A program made the position numbers and the translations under genes. From Gordonia zhaorongruii (GTDB lineage: Bacteria > Actinomycetota > Actinomycetes > Mycobacteriales > Mycobacteriaceae), in the NCBI RefSeq assembly GCF_007559005.1, contig NZ_CP041763.1:310001-374000 (forward strand): a stretch of 64,000 nt of DNA, read 5' to 3'. Of this stretch, positions 1-8,268 are shown piece by piece (position 1 is the stretch's first letter; every line of letters starts with the position of its first letter). The notes under the pieces were generated by a model, which was not told the origin of the DNA, ran no database searches, and worked only from the letters and a program-made list of their open reading frames with translations.

Positions 1-60
1 AGCGGTCACGACAACCTCGAGGATGCGTTCCTCGAGCTCATCGAGGACAGTGCCGCATGA
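1..60 (+). CDS. ABC transporter ATP-binding protein, C-terminal end (partial)
   Basis: The frame is open from the window edge and ends in TGA at 58-60. The last 19 residues read S-G-H-D-N-L-E-D-A-F-L-E-L-I-E-D-S-A-A; the NLEDAFLELI pattern is typical of the end of DrrA/CcmA-type drug-export ATPases. The stop overlaps the ATG of the permease gene (ATGA), so the two are translationally coupled. Only the tail is visible; function is inferred from this tail and the coupled permease. Confidence 0.7.
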   Translation, partial: SGHDNLEDAFLELIEDSAA

Positions 61-845
61 CCGCCGTCGAAGCGGTTCGCGAACCGCTCATCCACCCGAA
101 GATCCTTCTCGCCACCGCAGCCCGCGTCCTGCGACAACTCCGGTCCGACCCCCGGACCATCGCGCTTGTCGTCGTGGTGCCGATCGTCCTGATGACGCTG
201 CTCTACTTCATGTTCTCGGAACAGGCGGTGCCGCCCGGCGCTCCCGAGCCGTTCGATCGCATCGGAATCGTGCTGCTCGGAATCCTGCCGTTCATCATGA
301 TGTTCCTCATCACCTCGATCGCGATGTTGCGCGAACGCCGTTCGGGCACACTTGAACGACTCCTCACCACCCCGATCGGCAAACTCGATCTACTCGGCGG
401 ATACGGTCTCGCCTTCTCCATCGTCGCTGCCGTCCAAGCCGTCCTCGCTGCCGGGTTCTCGTTCTGGTTGCTCGGCTTGGAGGCGCAGGGCTCGGTTGGC
501 TGGGTCATCCTGATCGCAATTCTCGACGCGATGCTGGGCGTCGCGCTCGGGCTTCTGTGCAGCGCGTTCGCGCAGACCGAATTCCAGGCCGTGCAGTTCA
601 TGCCGGTCATCGTGATTCCGCAGCTGTTCCTGTGCGGACTCTTCGTCCCGCGTGAGCACCTGCCCGGCTGGATGGACGTGCTGAGCCAGTTCTTGCCGAT
701 GACCTACGCGGTGGAAGCGCTCCAGGAGGTGGCGGGCAACCCGTCGCCCACCGGAATCATGTGGCGTGACATCGGGGTGGTCTGCGCGTGGATCGTCGCA
801 GCCCTGTGTCTGGCTGCCGCGACGCTACGGCGTCGGACGCCGTGA
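57..845 (+). CDS. ABC-2 type transporter permease (DrrB-like)
   Basis: A 262-residue integral membrane protein with about six hydrophobic segments (first near residues 35-50, then around 75-95, 115-145, 150-175, 180-200 and 240-258), the layout of ABC-2 permeases. The cytoplasmic loop with L-R-E-R-R-S-G-T-L-E-R-L after the second segment is the conserved ABC-2 signature. It pairs with the ATPase whose end precedes it (ATGA overlap) to form an exporter of drugs, lipids or similar compounds; the substrate cannot be read from sequence. Confidence 0.9.
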   Translation: MTAVEAVREPLIHPKILLATAARVLRQLRSDPRTIALVVVVPIVLMTLLYFMFSEQAVPPGAPEPFDRIGIVLLGILPFIMMFLITSIAMLRERRSGTLERLLTTPIGKLDLLGGYGLAFSIVAAVQAVLAAGFSFWLLGLEAQGSVGWVILIAILDAMLGVALGLLCSAFAQTEFQAVQFMPVIVIPQLFLCGLFVPREHLPGWMDVLSQFLPMTYAVEALQEVAGNPSPTGIMWRDIGVVCAWIVAALCLAAATLRRRTP

Positions 846-875
846 CCGGCCAGGACCGACATTCGTCGGGGAGTG

Positions 876-1253
876 TCAGACCACGTCGTGAATGCGGAGT
901 CCGACGGTGCCGTCTTTACCGCGACGGAGTCGGGACCCGAGGACAGTGATGCGGCCGAAGAGGCCGTACTTGCCGATGATGAGATCGCCCGCCGCAGTGC
1001 CGTCGACGACCTCTCCGACGCCGGCGACCTGCGGTCCGCTCGTCTTGGACCCGCGGGCGTCGCACTTCTGGACGAGAACCCGGTTGTCGCGGCGAAGGCG
1101 CTTCACCTTCCACGAATCCGACACCGTCCACATGATCATGTCGGCGCCGTCGCGTACCGCCCACAACGGCGTGGCGACCGGTGTGCCGTTCTTCCGATAG
1201 GTGGTCAGCATGACGTACTTGGCATCGGCGATCTGACCGACGGATCCGCTCAT
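876..1253 (-). CDS. PPOX-class F420/flavin-dependent oxidoreductase
   Basis: 125 residues. The opening K-Y-V-M-L-T-T-Y-R-K-N-G-T-P-V-A-T-P-L-W and the later V-D-G-A-D-M-I-type strand match the split beta-barrel pyridoxamine-phosphate-oxidase-like fold of the small F420- or flavin-binding reductases abundant in mycobacteria and relatives. The start is the ATG at 1253; an upstream extension would translate into a dispersed repeat and is rejected. Substrate unknown. Convergent with the ABC permease gene, about 30 bp apart. Confidence 0.8.
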   Translation of the reverse strand: MSGSVGQIADAKYVMLTTYRKNGTPVATPLWAVRDGADMIMWTVSDSWKVKRLRRDNRVLVQKCDARGSKTSGPQVAGVGEVVDGTAAGDLIIGKYGLFGRITVLGSRLRRGKDGTVGLRIHDVV

Positions 1254-1277
1254 GGGGTCAGCGTACTGGGGCGGCGT

Positions 1278-1432
1278 GGTTTCGACTCGCTGCGCTCGCT
1301 CAACCATCGAGGGGTGCTCCGCGTGTCAACCATCGAGGGGTCGCTCCGCGTGGTCAACCATCGAAGGGAGGTGCTCCGCGTGGCCGAGGGGGAGTTTCCT
1401 CGGTGGTTGAGCGAGCGCAGCGAGTCGAAACC
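1278..1432. repeat. Modular dispersed repeat, copy 1 (inverted ends, internal tandem units)
   Basis: The left end begins GGTTTCGACTCGCTGCGCTC and the right end is its near-exact reverse complement ending GCAGCGAGTCGAAACC at 1432. Between them the core TCAACCATCGAGG recurs at 1300, 1326 and 1354, giving units of 26-28 nt. It lies in the gap between two minus-strand genes. Similar elements lie at 57256-57542 and 58132-58344. Confidence 0.85.
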
Positions 1433-1506
1433 CTCGGTCGTGACAGACCCGGTCTCGGCACGCATCCTCGGCTGGCGCCGCAGCCGCCGAAACAGGCGAG
1501 AGATGG

Positions 1507-2709
1507 TCAGGCCAGCAGCTCCACGGCGGCGCGGACGTACGCCTGCGCCGCGAGGACCAGCTCGGAGAGCGAGACCGACTCGTCGGGCTGGTGCGCCTGG
1601 CCGTTGATGTCGCCGGGGCCCATCACGACGGTCGGGATCCCGAGGGCCGTGCTGATGAATCCGCCGTCGCACGCTGCGGTCCAGCCTCCGACGTTCGGGT
1701 CGACCCCCGAGGCGGAGACGGCTGTGGCGGTGGCGGTCACCAGTGGGTCGTCGGCCGACGTCGCGAAACCGGGAAGGAACATCGTGGGTGTCACGTCGAC
1801 GCGGACGCCGCCGTCCTCGATGCCTGCCCTGCGGACGTCCTCGGTGAGTTGAGCGGCGATCGCATCGACGTCCTCGCCGGGCATGAGGCGACGGTCCACA
1901 CCCAGGTAGCAGGAGGGCGCTACCACCGAGATCCCTTGTCCGCCTTCGATGGTGCCCACGTTCCACGTACCGAAACCGAGCAGTGGGTCGGGATCGGCGG
2001 CCAGGGCGGCCTGATCCTCGCGGATGACGTCGATGACGCGGGCGGCACCGTCGATGGCGCTCACCCCGTCACTCGGGCGGCCGGAGTGAGCCGCACGCCC
2101 GGTCACTCCGATATCGAAGTACGAGGCGCCGCGGCACCCGCGGACCACGGTCATGCGGGTCGGCTCGGCGACGATGCAGCCCGCGTACTCGCGGTCCGGG
2201 GGATCGGCTACGAGGTGGCGGACCCCGGAGCCGTGCTCCTCCTCGTCGACCGTGACGACCAGTTGGACCGGACCCGACAGCGTGATGCCGAACTCCTCTG
2301 CGCGCTGGAGCACCGACATCGCGGCGACCGCCGCTGCGATCCCGCCTTTCATGTCCGACGAGCCGCGCCCGACGATCAGATCGCCATCGCGCCGCGGAGT
2401 GAAGGGGTCGCCGGTCCAGCCCGGGCCGGGCGGCACGACGTCGGAGTGCCCGAGCAGCATGAGGCCGGGTCCGTCACCGGCGTTCGGGGCCGTCGCGAGG
2501 AGGTTCGGGCGACCGGGCTCGACCTCCGTGACCTCGACATCGAAGCCTGCGGCCCGGCAGGCCGTCGCCAGCACTTCGACCGTCGACTTCTCGACGCCGC
2601 CCGGGTTAACGCTCGGCTCAGCGATCAAAGCGCAGGTCAGAGCTTCGATGGCGGCCGGATTTACGGTAGCGACCAGGTCCGCGAGCGCCTCGTCGCGTCG
2701 TGCGGTCAT
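1507..2709 (-). CDS. M20 family metallopeptidase (ArgE/DapE-type deacylase)
   Basis: 400 residues. The metal-site motifs of M20 amidohydrolases are visible: L-L-G-H-S-D-V-V-P-P (His ligand plus Asp), G-R-G-S-S-D-M-K-G-G (bridging Asp), V-D-E-E-E-H-G-S (general-base Glu-Glu) and I-V-A-E-P-T (second-metal ligand), with a closing G-Q-A-H-Q-P-D-E. The dimerisation lid domain sits between roughly residues 190 and 300. The chosen ATG at 2709 is preceded by GAAAGGAAC; longer starts at 2730 and 2784 lack this. Family members hydrolyse N-acyl amino acids or succinyl-diaminopimelate; which one applies here cannot be decided. The gene is divergent from the next one. Confidence 0.88.
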   Translation of the reverse strand: MTARRDEALADLVATVNPAAIEALTCALIAEPSVNPGGVEKSTVEVLATACRAAGFDVEVTEVEPGRPNLLATAPNAGDGPGLMLLGHSDVVPPGPGWTGDPFTPRRDGDLIVGRGSSDMKGGIAAAVAAMSVLQRAEEFGITLSGPVQLVVTVDEEEHGSGVRHLVADPPDREYAGCIVAEPTRMTVVRGCRGASYFDIGVTGRAAHSGRPSDGVSAIDGAARVIDVIREDQAALAADPDPLLGFGTWNVGTIEGGQGISVVAPSCYLGVDRRLMPGEDVDAIAAQLTEDVRRAGIEDGGVRVDVTPTMFLPGFATSADDPLVTATATAVSASGVDPNVGGWTAACDGGFISTALGIPTVVMGPGDINGQAHQPDESVSLSELVLAAQAYVRAAVELLA

Positions 2710-2763
2710 CGGGTTCCTTTCGGCGGCCATCGAGTCGTTCACCAGTGCGGGGGCGTTCGATAG

Positions 2764-2769
2764 TAGGCT
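2764..2769 (+). promoter_or_regulatory. -10 box TAGGCT of a probable leaderless transcript
   Basis: TAGGCT fits the actinobacterial TANNNT -10 consensus and ends 7 nt before the ATG at 2777, so transcription would start at or next to the start codon. No Shine-Dalgarno sequence precedes this ATG. Confidence 0.55.
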
Positions 2770-2776
2770 ATCCCCG

Positions 2777-3832
2777 ATGACCATTGTCTATTTCGTGATT
2801 GCGGTGCTCGCACTGGCCGGTGCGGGGGTGCTGCTGTGGCTCGACCGGAACCGGTCGGAGCAGGTGCACCACCAGCGGGCCGTATGGGGCGAGACGCACT
2901 CCTTCAAGTTCCGCGACAGCGACAGCAAGCTGCGCACCGTCTTCCAGCGTGCCGGAATGGACGCGCCGGAGCACGTTCGGGTGCGCGACGTCGCGTACGG
3001 CCACTACGAGGGTGCAGAAGCGGTCGTCTTCGACCTGGAGGAGACGGCCACCATCGTCGCCGTCCGGCGTCCGACCGGGTCGACGGTCACTGTCGACCTC
3101 CGCCACGAGGACGTCCTGGCGCCTGTTGAAGACGACGTCGACCTCCTGGGTGCGATGGGTGCCCGCGTCATGTTCGCCAGCGACCTCGACGCGGCGCGCC
3201 GCACGTGTGATCGCCGCATGGTGACTCTGGCGACCGAGGCTCCCGACTACATCGAGATCCTGTGGAACGAGGGCAACTGGGCGCTCGGCTCCATGCCGGT
3301 GACGACCGAGGACGAGCGTCTCGACGTCGCGCTCGATACGGTCCGCCGTTTCGCCGATCTGCTCCGCGTTCTGCCGCCCGCAGTCGGCCCGCAGGACTCG
3401 CCCGACCCGCGTGACCCGCACGGTCCCGCGCGGGAAGAACTCGCCGACGAGAAGACGGAGTCGCTGCGCGACAAGGAGCGCCGACGCCGTGCAGAGGCCC
3501 GCGACGAGGCGATCCGTGCCGATGCCGCAGACAGTGAGATGGAAGGCGGCGCCCGGCCCGCGGGTCCGCCGCGCCCGGCGGACCCGACGCGTCCGGCCCC
3601 TGCGCCCCGCGAATCCCGCATGGACGCGACCCCGCGTCCCGCTGCGCGTCCCGGACCGGCGTCGGACGAGCCTTCGCGGGTGGAGCCTTTCCGTCGCCCG
3701 CCACCGCAGTCCGAGACGGAAGGCCGCGACCCGCGCCTCGACCCGACACAGGGGTTCCCGGAGCAGCGCCAGCCGCGTGAGCGCACCGCGCCGCCGAACC
3801 TGCCGCCGTTGAACGATCCGCGTCAGCGCTGA
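2777..3832 (+). CDS. Membrane-anchored conserved protein (Rv0383c-like) with disordered tail
   Basis: 351 residues. One N-terminal membrane segment (about residues 2-22, I-V-Y-F-V-I-A-V-L-A-L-A) is followed by a folded cytoplasmic domain to about residue 210, then a long R/E/P-rich tail of low complexity. It sits immediately before pyrE, as Rv0383c does in M. tuberculosis, which is the basis for the assignment. No enzymatic motif is recognised. The ATG at 2777 follows a leaderless-type -10 box. Confidence 0.75.
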   Translation: MTIVYFVIAVLALAGAGVLLWLDRNRSEQVHHQRAVWGETHSFKFRDSDSKLRTVFQRAGMDAPEHVRVRDVAYGHYEGAEAVVFDLEETATIVAVRRPTGSTVTVDLRHEDVLAPVEDDVDLLGAMGARVMFASDLDAARRTCDRRMVTLATEAPDYIEILWNEGNWALGSMPVTTEDERLDVALDTVRRFADLLRVLPPAVGPQDSPDPRDPHGPAREELADEKTESLRDKERRRRAEARDEAIRADAADSEMEGGARPAGPPRPADPTRPAPAPRESRMDATPRPAARPGPASDEPSRVEPFRRPPPQSETEGRDPRLDPTQGFPEQRQPRERTAPPNLPPLNDPRQR

Positions 3833-3895
3833 CCGGTTCACCGACCCGCGTAAGCGCTGCGGGCGGCACACATTCCCTCGAAGGAGCCTCATCGC

Positions 3896-4456
3896 ATGTC
3901 GGCATCCACTCCAGCGGTCGACGCCGCTGCCCGCGCCCGGCTCGCCGAACTGGTCACTGAACTGGCCGTCGTTCACGGCACGGTGACCTTGTCGTCGGGC
4001 AAGGAAGCCGACTACTACGTGGACCTGCGCCGCGCGACACTGCACAACGAGGCGAGCCGGCTCATCGGCGCCCTGATGCGCGAGCTGACGTCCGACTGGG
4101 ACTACGCGTCCGTCGGCGGTCTCACCCTCGGCGCCGATCCGGTCGCGACCTCGATCATGCACGCGGACGGCCGTGCGATCGACACGTTCGTCGTGCGCAA
4201 GTCGGCCAAGACTCACGGCATGCAACGCTGGATCGAGGGCCCCGACATCGAGGGTAAGCGAGTTCTCGTCGTCGAAGACACCTCGACCACGGGTGCATCG
4301 CCGTCGCAGGCCGTCGAGGCCGCACGCGAAGCCGGAGCCGTCGTGGTCGGCGTCGCCACCGTCGTCGACCGGGCCACCGGCGCAGACGATGTGATCACCG
4401 AACTCGGAGTGCCGTACCGGTCGCTGCTCGGCTTGTCCGACCTCGGTCTCTCCTGA
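3896..4456 (+). CDS. pyrE: Orotate phosphoribosyltransferase
   Basis: 186 residues. It transfers phosphoribose from PRPP to orotate to form OMP in pyrimidine synthesis. The PRPP-binding signature R-V-L-V-V-E-D-T-S-T-T-G-A-S lies at about residues 121-134, and the flexible-loop residues V-V-R-K-S-A-K-T-H-G at about 100-109. Length agrees with the short actinobacterial PyrE class. AAGGAG stands before the ATG. The following methyltransferase gene starts 5 bp after the stop, suggesting an operon. Confidence 0.95.
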   Translation: MSASTPAVDAAARARLAELVTELAVVHGTVTLSSGKEADYYVDLRRATLHNEASRLIGALMRELTSDWDYASVGGLTLGADPVATSIMHADGRAIDTFVVRKSAKTHGMQRWIEGPDIEGKRVLVVEDTSTTGASPSQAVEAAREAGAVVVGVATVVDRATGADDVITELGVPYRSLLGLSDLGLS

Positions 4457-4461
4457 CGGAG

Positions 4462-5193
4462 GTGGCAGACACGGCTGATCGGCCCGGCCCCAGCGTCGGC
4501 GCCCCCGATAGTGCCGGCGCCTCAGCTGACGATCCGGCCGGCCCCACCGAGTGGACGACCGGACCCGGCCCCGTGGTGGGTGTCGGCCCGTGGGCGGATG
4601 AGCGTCCCGGGCAACCGTCCGACGATCCGCGACTGGACCCGGAGCTGGTCGAGTCCGGAGATCGTCGCAACGTGGTCGACGAGTACCGCTACTGGTCGCG
4701 TGAAGCGATCGTCGCCGACCTCGACACCCGCAGACACGGCTTCCACGTCGCCATCGAGAACTGGGCGCACGATGCGAACATCGGCACCGTGGTGCGTACC
4801 GCGAACGCCTTCCTCGCGCAGGAGGTGCACATCGTCGGCCGTCGCCGCTGGAACCGCCGGGGTGCCATGGTCACCGACCGGTACCAGCACCTCCGGCATC
4901 ACCCGACGATCGACGATCTGATCGAGTGGGCGCGCGAGAACGGCCTCGCGGTGGTGGCTGTCGACAACACACCGGGAGCTTCTCGGCTGGAGACGTCCGA
5001 CCTTCCCCGCGACTGCGTTCTGCTCTTCGGTCAGGAGGGGCCCGGCGTGAGCGACGAAGCCCAGCGCGTTGCGGATCTGACCGTGTCGATCGCGCAGTTC
5101 GGGTCCACCCGAAGCATCAACGCGGGAGTCGCCGCCGGGATCGTCATGCATGCGTGGATCGCACGGCACGCGGACCTCGACGCGGCCTGGTGA
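4462..5193 (+). CDS. TrmH/SpoU-family RNA 2'-O-methyltransferase
   Basis: 243 residues with a GTG start. The three SPOUT motifs are present: N-I-G-T-V-V-R-T-A-N-A-F, L-F-G-Q-E-G-P-G-V-S-D-E-A and S-I-N-A-G-V-A-A-G-I-V-M-H, which form the knotted SAM-binding site. The enzyme methylates ribose 2'-OH groups in tRNA or rRNA; the target is not known. About 90 N-terminal residues are an acidic, proline-rich extension absent from the catalytic core. GGAGG overlaps the GTG, so the true start may lie further in. The pyrE-adjacent position matches Rv0380c. Confidence 0.88.
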   Translation: MADTADRPGPSVGAPDSAGASADDPAGPTEWTTGPGPVVGVGPWADERPGQPSDDPRLDPELVESGDRRNVVDEYRYWSREAIVADLDTRRHGFHVAIENWAHDANIGTVVRTANAFLAQEVHIVGRRRWNRRGAMVTDRYQHLRHHPTIDDLIEWARENGLAVVAVDNTPGASRLETSDLPRDCVLLFGQEGPGVSDEAQRVADLTVSIAQFGSTRSINAGVAAGIVMHAWIARHADLDAAW

Positions 5194-5197
5194 CCGG

Positions 5198-5617
5198 TCA
5201 GGACCGATGCAGGGCGAGGACCGGAATGACTCGGATGCCCTCGACCTTCTCCTCGTACTCGGCGAATCCGGGAAAGAGTCGGGCCTGCTGCGTGTAGATG
5301 CGATCGCGCTCGTCCCCGGTGATCTCCTCGACGGTCACATCGTAGGCCTCAGTGCCCCGTTCGACGTGCGCCGTGCTCGCGGCCATCAGGTTGTGGTACC
5401 AGTCGGGATTGCTCGGCGCGCCACCCTTGGACGCGAAGACGTAGATCGTGTCGGGGTCGTCGGCGTCCGGCAGATACATCATGGGAGTGACGTGGTCGTT
5501 CCCGCTCTTGCGTCCGCGGTGGTGGACGAGCAGCATCGGGGCACCCTCGAAGGGGCCGCTGACACGTCCCTCGTTGGCGCGGAACTCGTCGATCACGCCG
5601 GCGTTCCAGTCACTCAT
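5198..5617 (-). CDS. Deazaflavin (F420)-dependent nitroreductase family protein
   Basis: 139 residues. The core G-A-P-M-L-L-V-H-H-R-G-R-K-S-G followed by P-D-W-Y-H-N-L-M-A is the hallmark of the Ddn/FGD-like F420-binding family, where the R-x-S-G stretch contacts the cofactor. The GAGGG upstream of the ATG supports the start. Its 3' end faces the methyltransferase with a gap of 4 bp. Substrate unknown. Confidence 0.88.
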   Translation of the reverse strand: MSDWNAGVIDEFRANEGRVSGPFEGAPMLLVHHRGRKSGNDHVTPMMYLPDADDPDTIYVFASKGGAPSNPDWYHNLMAASTAHVERGTEAYDVTVEEITGDERDRIYTQQARLFPGFAEYEEKVEGIRVIPVLALHRS

Positions 5618-5726
5618 CCATCTGCCCTCGCTTTCCTTGCATCGCTTCTGGTCTGCCCAGCGTATTCCCTTCGTGAGGGTCAGCTGTGGCGATTGAGCGG
5701 TGCTCGCGGACAGCGGTCTCCGGTAG

Positions 5727-6377
5727 TCAGTCGGCAGCGTGCACGGTGTCCGGGCCGGTCCACAGCCCGATCATGCCGTCCACTACGGACTCGGAGAAGT
5801 CCCGCCACGCAGTCGTGTCCGAAGCGCCGTCGTCGTTACGGCTCTTCTCGAAGTCGGCGATGGTCGACATGAGAGAGCCGCCGATCATGGCGCCGCGGCA
5901 TCGCAACGTTGATTCGGCCATGACCGGGAGGCTGTCATTCATTCCGTCGATGATCGCGGTCAGCGGCACCGACACGTCTGCTGCGTCCTGGAGTACAGCA
6001 GCCGTCGTCGGGTCGATCGTCAGTTCCATCCAGAACCGCCCGTAGTACGTGGCGACGGGTTGGGTGCCGATGTACTCCAGTTGCGGCTGGACGAGGCATC
6101 GCATCCAATCGCGTAATCCGGGATCTGCGGGAAGCTCGTCGACCATGCGCGCACGGATGATGTCGATCGGCGCCTGGTGCCGATGCAGGAGTGCCGACAG
6201 CAGGTTGGCGCGCGATCCGAAGTGATATCCGACCGCGAAGTTGTTGCCCTGCCCCGCGGCCTCGCTGATCTGCCGGTTCGATACCCCGCTGATGCCGTTC
6301 GTGGAGAACAGTCGCTCGGCGGCGTCCAGGAGATGCCCACGCGTCTCCGCTGCCTTGGTGGTGTGTGGCTGTGTCAC
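5727..6377 (-). CDS. TetR family transcriptional regulator
   Basis: 216 residues with a GTG start. The N-terminal helix-turn-helix is clear: T-R-G-H-L-L-D-A-A-E-R-L-F then I-S-G-V-S-N-R-Q-I-S-E-A-A-G and Y-H-F-G-S-R-A-N-L. The rest is the ligand-binding helical domain. It is divergent from the cholesterol-oxidase-like gene across 265 bp, so that gene is its most likely target; no long perfect palindrome was found there, only TCACGTGA at the regulator's own start. Confidence 0.9.
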   Translation of the reverse strand: MTQPHTTKAAETRGHLLDAAERLFSTNGISGVSNRQISEAAGQGNNFAVGYHFGSRANLLSALLHRHQAPIDIIRARMVDELPADPGLRDWMRCLVQPQLEYIGTQPVATYYGRFWMELTIDPTTAAVLQDAADVSVPLTAIIDGMNDSLPVMAESTLRCRGAMIGGSLMSTIADFEKSRNDDGASDTTAWRDFSESVVDGMIGLWTGPDTVHAAD

Positions 6378-6642
6378 GTGATCAATGGTCCCTCATCACG
6401 CGCCGGTGCGGTGCGGAGCCTCGCACGAGAATGGCAATTAGGATGTTTGACCGATTCCGCCCATTGGGGCGTCGCGGATGTGCGAGGAGACTGTGATGTG
6501 CCCGGAGTCGTCTCGCTCCCGTTAGGTGTGTGCCCGCCCGCGAACCGATGCGGTCGTCCGCGACTCGAAGTCCCTTGCAGTGACGTTAGATTGGTACATC
6601 TGCAAGTTGATGGACCGTGCTGAGCACGGGCGACTGAACGGA

Positions 6643-8247
6643 ATGTGTGTGGCGCTGACTCGTCGGGAGATGCTCATCGGAGCGGCTGGGGCTGGAGCGA
6701 TGGCAGTCGGCGCGACGGCGGCCGGGTCGGTCGCCCCGGGTCCGGCGCGGAGCGCACCCTCCCACGTCCGGCGCGAATCATCCGAGCATCGGGTGATCGT
6801 CGTCGGATCGGGATTCGGCGGTGCGGTGACGGCGCTGCGGCTGACGCAGGCGGGTGTGCCGGTCCTGCTCCTCGAACGAGGACGTGAGTGGAAGCCGGGC
6901 CCGAACAGGAATACGTTCCCGAACCCGCTCAGCCCCGACAAGCGGGTGCTGTGGCACCGCAGTGCGCCCGAGTTATTCGGCCGGCCGTTCTCTCCGGAGC
7001 CGTACGTCGGCCTCGTCGACGCGGTGGCGGGCGAGAACATGACCGCTGTGACGGCAGCGGGGCTCGGTGGCGGAAGCCTCATCTACCAGGGCATGTCGTT
7101 GGTGCCGAAGCAGGACGTGTTCAACGAGCACCTACCCGAGCAACTCGACTGGCAGCGCATGCACGATGTGCACTACCCGCGGGTCGCGAGGATGCTGCAA
7201 TTGGAGACGGCGCCGGACCGCTTGATCCGCACTCCGGCGTATCAAGCGGCGCGCATCTTCGCGTCCCGTGCGCGGCGCGCCGGGCTGCCGGTGTCGAAGA
7301 TCCCGATGCCGATCGACTGGCAGTATGCGCTCGACGAGCTGTCCGGAAAGATGCGGCCGTCGTACACGGATGGTTCCGGTGCACTCGGGGTCAACAACGG
7401 CGGCAAGCACAGTGTCGACGTCACGTACCTGCGTCAGGCGCGCGCGACGGGGCTGCTGACCATCGCGACACTGCACGAGGTGTCTGCGGTTCATCGGAGC
7501 AAGGACGGCAGCTGGCGGCTCGACGTCACCGAGACCGATCACAGCGGTACGCCGGTGACCCACAAGACGATGACCACGAAGACGCTGGTGATGGCGGCCG
7601 GCGCTGTGCACACCACCCGTCTGCTGGTGCAAGCAAGAGACGGTGGCGCCGTGGACGATCTTCCGGACGGGATCGGCACGGGGTGGGGAACCAACGCCGA
7701 CCGCATCTACGTGTGGTCCGACCCCGCGCTGAATTTCGGGGCACGCCAGGGCGGCCCCGTGGTCTTCGGCAGCCTCAACTGGGACTCGCCGTCTACCGCG
7801 CACACCGTGATCCAGGCGTCTATCCCGACGGCGGGCATGGAGGCGCACAGCACCATGATGGTGGGCTACGGAGTAAGCAAGACGAGGGGCCGGTTCCGGT
7901 ACGACTCGTCGACCGGTGCTGCGCGCCTTATCTGGCCGGCTGACGGCGATCGGCGCATTCAGTGGGGGCACATTCACCCCACGGCACGCAAGATCGCCGG
8001 GCCCGGTGGCGTGCTCATCGACTCGAACAGATTCGTCAACACCACCTGGCATGCCTTAGGCGGTGCGTCGATGGGCAGCGTCTGCGACCTGAGCGGACGC
8101 GTCAAAGGGCAGCGCGGGCTGTACGTGATCGACGGCGCGCTCATCCCCGGCAACTGCGCCGCCTGCAATCCATCGATGACGATCGCAGCCGTCGCCGAGC
8201 GGGCTCTGGACGACATCGTCGCGAACGACGTGGGCATCCGTATCTGA
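6643..8247 (+). CDS. GMC oxidoreductase, cholesterol-oxidase-like, Tat-exported
   Basis: 534 residues. An N-terminal twin-arginine signal (T-R-R-E-M-L-I-G followed by a hydrophobic Ala/Gly run, residues 6-30) precedes the FAD-binding V-V-G-S-G-F-G-G (about 53-60). Near the end, W-H-A-L-G-G and N-P-S-M-T-I place His about 470 and Asn about 509, the spacing of the catalytic His and Asn in class I cholesterol oxidases. I-D-G-A-L-I-P-G is the usual C-terminal FAD contact. Expected reaction: oxidation of 3-beta-hydroxysterols to 3-keto-4-ene sterols with H2O2 release. A longer in-frame start at 6526 would bury the Tat signal and is rejected. Confidence 0.82.
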   Translation: MCVALTRREMLIGAAGAGAMAVGATAAGSVAPGPARSAPSHVRRESSEHRVIVVGSGFGGAVTALRLTQAGVPVLLLERGREWKPGPNRNTFPNPLSPDKRVLWHRSAPELFGRPFSPEPYVGLVDAVAGENMTAVTAAGLGGGSLIYQGMSLVPKQDVFNEHLPEQLDWQRMHDVHYPRVARMLQLETAPDRLIRTPAYQAARIFASRARRAGLPVSKIPMPIDWQYALDELSGKMRPSYTDGSGALGVNNGGKHSVDVTYLRQARATGLLTIATLHEVSAVHRSKDGSWRLDVTETDHSGTPVTHKTMTTKTLVMAAGAVHTTRLLVQARDGGAVDDLPDGIGTGWGTNADRIYVWSDPALNFGARQGGPVVFGSLNWDSPSTAHTVIQASIPTAGMEAHSTMMVGYGVSKTRGRFRYDSSTGAARLIWPADGDRRIQWGHIHPTARKIAGPGGVLIDSNRFVNTTWHALGGASMGSVCDLSGRVKGQRGLYVIDGALIPGNCAACNPSMTIAAVAERALDDIVANDVGIRI

Positions 8248-8268
8248 CACAAGGTCCACGGACGTGCC

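Noticed and set aside
1254..1307. Upstream extension of the PPOX-type gene
   Set aside because: The added residues come from the dispersed repeat (V-E-R-A-Q-R-V-E-T) and do not belong to the family; the ATG at 1253 fits.
2768..4225. 485-codon minus-strand frame across the Rv0383c-like gene and pyrE
   Set aside because: pyrE is certain on the plus strand and the minus frame shows no protein-like domain.
6378..6642. TetR operator in the gap before the cholesterol-oxidase-like gene
   Set aside because: Only TCACGTGA and other short symmetrical pieces were seen; none is long enough to name as an operator.
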